Positions 62,345-64,000 of a DNA stretch of 64,000 nt are shown piece after piece. Within the stretch, counting starts at the first letter, position 1, and each line of letters opens with the position of its first letter. Origin of the DNA: Novosphingobium sp. G106 (GTDB lineage: Bacteria; Pseudomonadota; Alphaproteobacteria; Sphingomonadales; Sphingomonadaceae); the NCBI RefSeq assembly GCF_019075875.1, contig NZ_JAHOOZ010000001.1, forward strand, positions 2,790,001 through 2,854,000. Reading direction: 5' to 3'. The notes under the pieces are model-generated. The model did not search any database, was not told the DNA's origin, and saw nothing but the letters and a program-made list of their open reading frames with translations. The translations under genes and the position numbers were made by a program.

Positions 62345-63199
62345 ATGACAAGCCTTCTCCCGCTCTGCTACAGTCTGTGCGTGCACGCGCCCGTAACGCC
62401 ACCGATCATCGATCCCGAACTGCTGATGCTCGCCTACCGCAGCGGTATCTTCCCCATGGCCGATCACCGCGACGACCCGGAGATCTTCTGGGTGGAGCCG
62501 CGCAAGCGGGCGATCCTGCCCCTCGACGGTTTCCACCTCTCGCGCTCGCTGGCGCGGACGCTGCGACGTGGGCGCTTCTCGGTCACCTGCAACGCCGCTT
62601 TCGCCGAAGTCATGGAAGCCTGCGCCGCCCCCCGGCGCGACGGCAGCGGCGAGAGCTGGATCAGCCACCGCATCGCCGCGAGCTATCAGCGGCTGCACGA
62701 GCTCGGCCAGGCGCACTCGCTGGAGTGCTGGCGGGACGACGAGCACGGCACACCCCGGCTCGTGGGCGGGCTCTATGGCGTCGGTTTCGACCGGGTGTTC
62801 TGCGGCGAGTCGATGTTCAGCCGCGTGCCCGATGCCTCGAAAGTCGCACTGGCCTGGCTGGTGGCGGCTCTGTGCCGTGCCGGCACGCAATTGCTGGATT
62901 GCCAGTTCATCACCTCGCACCTCGCCTCGCTTGGCGCGGTCGAGATCAGCCAGAAACGCTATGTCGGCCTGTTGCGCGCAGCGCAGGAGCCTTATTCGGG
63001 CGTGGGCGTCGCGGCCGGCGCCCGTGACGGCGACGGACTGGGGGCCGGAGTCGGCGTCGCAGCGGGCGAGGCAGCCGGCGACGGCGACGGCGACGCGCTC
63101 GGCTTGGCGGCGGGCTTCGCCGCGCTGCTCGCCGCTGCAGCGGGATCCTCTTCCTCGCCGGGGAACTTCATAGCGCAGTCCTTGACCCAGACATCGTAG
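62345..63199 (+). CDS. aat: Leucyl/phenylalanyl-tRNA-protein transferase
   Basis: Adds Leu or Phe to N-terminal Lys/Arg of proteins for N-end-rule degradation. The core matches throughout: LAYRSGIFPMAD, FWVEPRKRAILPLDGFHLSRSL, WISHRIAASYQRLHELGQAHS, GGLYGVGFDRVFCGESMFSR and FITSHLASLGAVEIS. The core ends at about 62985. The frame then continues for about 70 Gly/Ala-rich residues to the stop at 63199, antisense to the end of the DUF2155 gene (208 bp). Start choice is uncertain: ATG 62345 is used here, while GTG 62381 would begin just before homology and 62285 would be longer. Confidence 0.9.
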   Translation: MTSLLPLCYSLCVHAPVTPPIIDPELLMLAYRSGIFPMADHRDDPEIFWVEPRKRAILPLDGFHLSRSLARTLRRGRFSVTCNAAFAEVMEACAAPRRDGSGESWISHRIAASYQRLHELGQAHSLECWRDDEHGTPRLVGGLYGVGFDRVFCGESMFSRVPDASKVALAWLVAALCRAGTQLLDCQFITSHLASLGAVEISQKRYVGLLRAAQEPYSGVGVAAGARDGDGLGAGVGVAAGEAAGDGDGDALGLAAGFAALLAAAAGSSSSPGNFIAQSLTQTS

Positions 63200-63639
63200 A
63201 TCGGGTGCTGGACAACGTTCAGCGACGGTGAGTTCTTGAACAGCCAGCCCGAGAACACCTTGTGCCAGGTCAGCGGCTCGCTGGTCTTGGCACGCTCCTC
63301 GACGAACAACTGGACGAAAGCGCCGACTTCGGGCGGGTTTTCCCAGGGCAAGGTCCGCTCGCAGCTGGCGAGCCGGACGATGACATTGCCAATCCGGCGC
63401 GATCTGCCGGCCTTCATCACCAGGTCCTGGCTCTCGTTGTTGCGCTTGTTGAGCAGGCCGATCGTGGCGACGCGGTCCTTGACCGGCGTGCCGAACTGAC
63501 TCTCGACCGCCGAGATGCCGACCGGCGTCGCTGCGACGGCCTTGGGCATTTCGGTGGCAACCGCTTCGGCCTGCTCGTCGTCGCCGCGTTTGCAGCCGGC
63601 AAGCGCGACAAGCGCCATCAGGACAAGCGCTCCGCGCAT
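62992..63639 (-). CDS. DUF2155 lipoprotein
   Basis: A 215-residue protein with a lipobox (ALVALAGC, Cys16), then a DUF2155 domain (about residues 60-165; LNKRNNESQDLVMKAG, FVQLFVEERAKTSEPLTWHKVFSGW, HPIYDVWVKDC). The tail (about 175-215) is a low-complexity Pro/Ala/Ser/Thr run. Its coding sequence overlaps aat on the other strand for 208 bp. It starts at the ATG at 63639, 5 bp after the end of the NDUFA12-like gene, so the two are probably one transcript. The function of DUF2155 is not known. Confidence 0.82.
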   Translation of the reverse strand: MRGALVLMALVALAGCKRGDDEQAEAVATEMPKAVAATPVGISAVESQFGTPVKDRVATIGLLNKRNNESQDLVMKAGRSRRIGNVIVRLASCERTLPWENPPEVGAFVQLFVEERAKTSEPLTWHKVFSGWLFKNSPSLNVVQHPIYDVWVKDCAMKFPGEEEDPAAAASSAAKPAAKPSASPSPSPAASPAATPTPAPSPSPSRAPAATPTPE

Positions 63640-63644
63640 CGGGA

Positions 63645-64000
63645 TCAGGCGTCCGGCGACCAGGCCTGGTAGTCGCCCGTGGCATGGGCCCGCCGGCCGC
63701 CGCGCTCGAGCGCACCCTGCGGGCGATAGGCCTGGTCGGTGCCCGTGGCGTTGGGCGTATAGTCGACTTCCCATATCCGCGCGGGCGGCAGATTGCTTTC
63801 GGGAATGCCGTCAAAGCTGCCGTGGAGCCAGCCGTGCCATTCGGCCGGCACGCGGCTGGCGTCGTTGGCGCCTTCGTAGATCACCCAGCGGCGCTCATGC
63901 CCCGCGAAAGGCTGCCCCGCCGCGACCCGCTTCTTCGCGCGGTAGTAGCGGTTGCCCTGCGCGTCGGTGCCGACCTGCTCGCCGTTGCGCGAGCTATTCA
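63645..64000 (-). CDS. NADH:ubiquinone oxidoreductase subunit NDUFA12-like (5' partial)
   Basis: The C-terminal 117 residues of the small complex I accessory subunit NDUFA12/B17.2 as found in alphaproteobacteria; it runs off the right edge. GTDAQGNRYYRAKK and RRWVIYEGANDASRVPAEWHGWLHG are highly characteristic. The open frame shows no start before 64000. It is followed 5 bp later by the DUF2155 lipoprotein gene, leftward. Confidence 0.92.
   Translation of the reverse strand, partial: NSSRNGEQVGTDAQGNRYYRAKKRVAAGQPFAGHERRWVIYEGANDASRVPAEWHGWLHGSFDGIPESNLPPARIWEVDYTPNATGTDQAYRPQGALERGGRRAHATGDYQAWSPDA

Overview
The window is high-GC DNA from an alphaproteobacterium, most likely a member of the Sphingomonadales (Novosphingobium/Sphingomonas-like). 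I infer this from the complete hopanoid gene set, the HpnC/D/E route to squalene, the DXP isoprenoid genes, a tRNA-Trp close to secE-nusG, and an NDUFA12 - DUF2155 - aat block at the right end. I see no insertion sequence, prophage, CRISPR array or rRNA operon. It reads as ordinary chromosome with tightly packed, often overlapping genes.

Layout. 1-5.2 kb: the end of a TauD-type dioxygenase gene, sppA, and pyrB with a dihydroorotase-like partner that has lost its metal ligands. 5.2-10.7 kb: a TPR-SPOR lipoprotein, a ribbon-helix-helix protein and a ParA-type ATPase, facing a Sel1-SPOR protein and a DUF418 membrane protein. 10.7-14.4 kb: bfd and bfr with putative iron operators, der, a CHAP amidase, DUF3297 and tRNA-Val.

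14.4-35.8 kb is a hopanoid and isoprenoid island: hpnN, hpnL, mlaA, hpnK, hpnJ, hpnI, hpnA, hpnB, hpnC, hpnD, hpnE, shc, hpnG, hpnH, ispH, hpnM and dxs. Dxs and IspH supply isoprenoid precursors. HpnC/D/E make squalene from farnesyl diphosphate, Shc cyclises it to hopene, and HpnH and HpnG add and trim the adenosyl-derived side chain. HpnI, HpnK and HpnJ add, deacetylate and rearrange the sugar head group. HpnN, HpnM and MlaA are envelope lipid-transport proteins. No hpnO or hpnP is present here.

35.8-44.4 kb: a ferritin-like protein, a catabolic-looking operon (Rieske oxygenase, LLM flavoprotein and a frameshifted acyl-CoA synthetase), a TPR protein fused to an arginine-methyltransferase-like domain, a CDF metal exporter, a response regulator, a frameshifted DUF6894 gene and a Crp/Fnr regulator. 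44.5-50.4 kb: serS, surE, an NlpD-like factor, a K+ channel, DUF1761 and rimO. 50.4-57.4 kb: a subtilisin-barrel lipoprotein, corA, a Baeyer-Villiger-type monooxygenase, a CinA-like protein, an exported protein and a cupin. 57.4-64 kb: a second TauD-type gene, rplA-rplK, nusG, secE, a membrane protein, tRNA-Trp, aat, DUF2155 and the start of an NDUFA12-like gene.

The most notable observations are three clear frameshifts (in hpnA, the acyl-CoA synthetase and DUF6894) plus a suspect G-run at the hpnA/hpnB junction, the TPR-PRMT fusion, the ParA/RHH/SPOR locus, the degenerate dihydroorotase, a 10-bp inverted repeat hugging tRNA-Val, and a 208-bp antisense overlap between aat and the DUF2155 gene.
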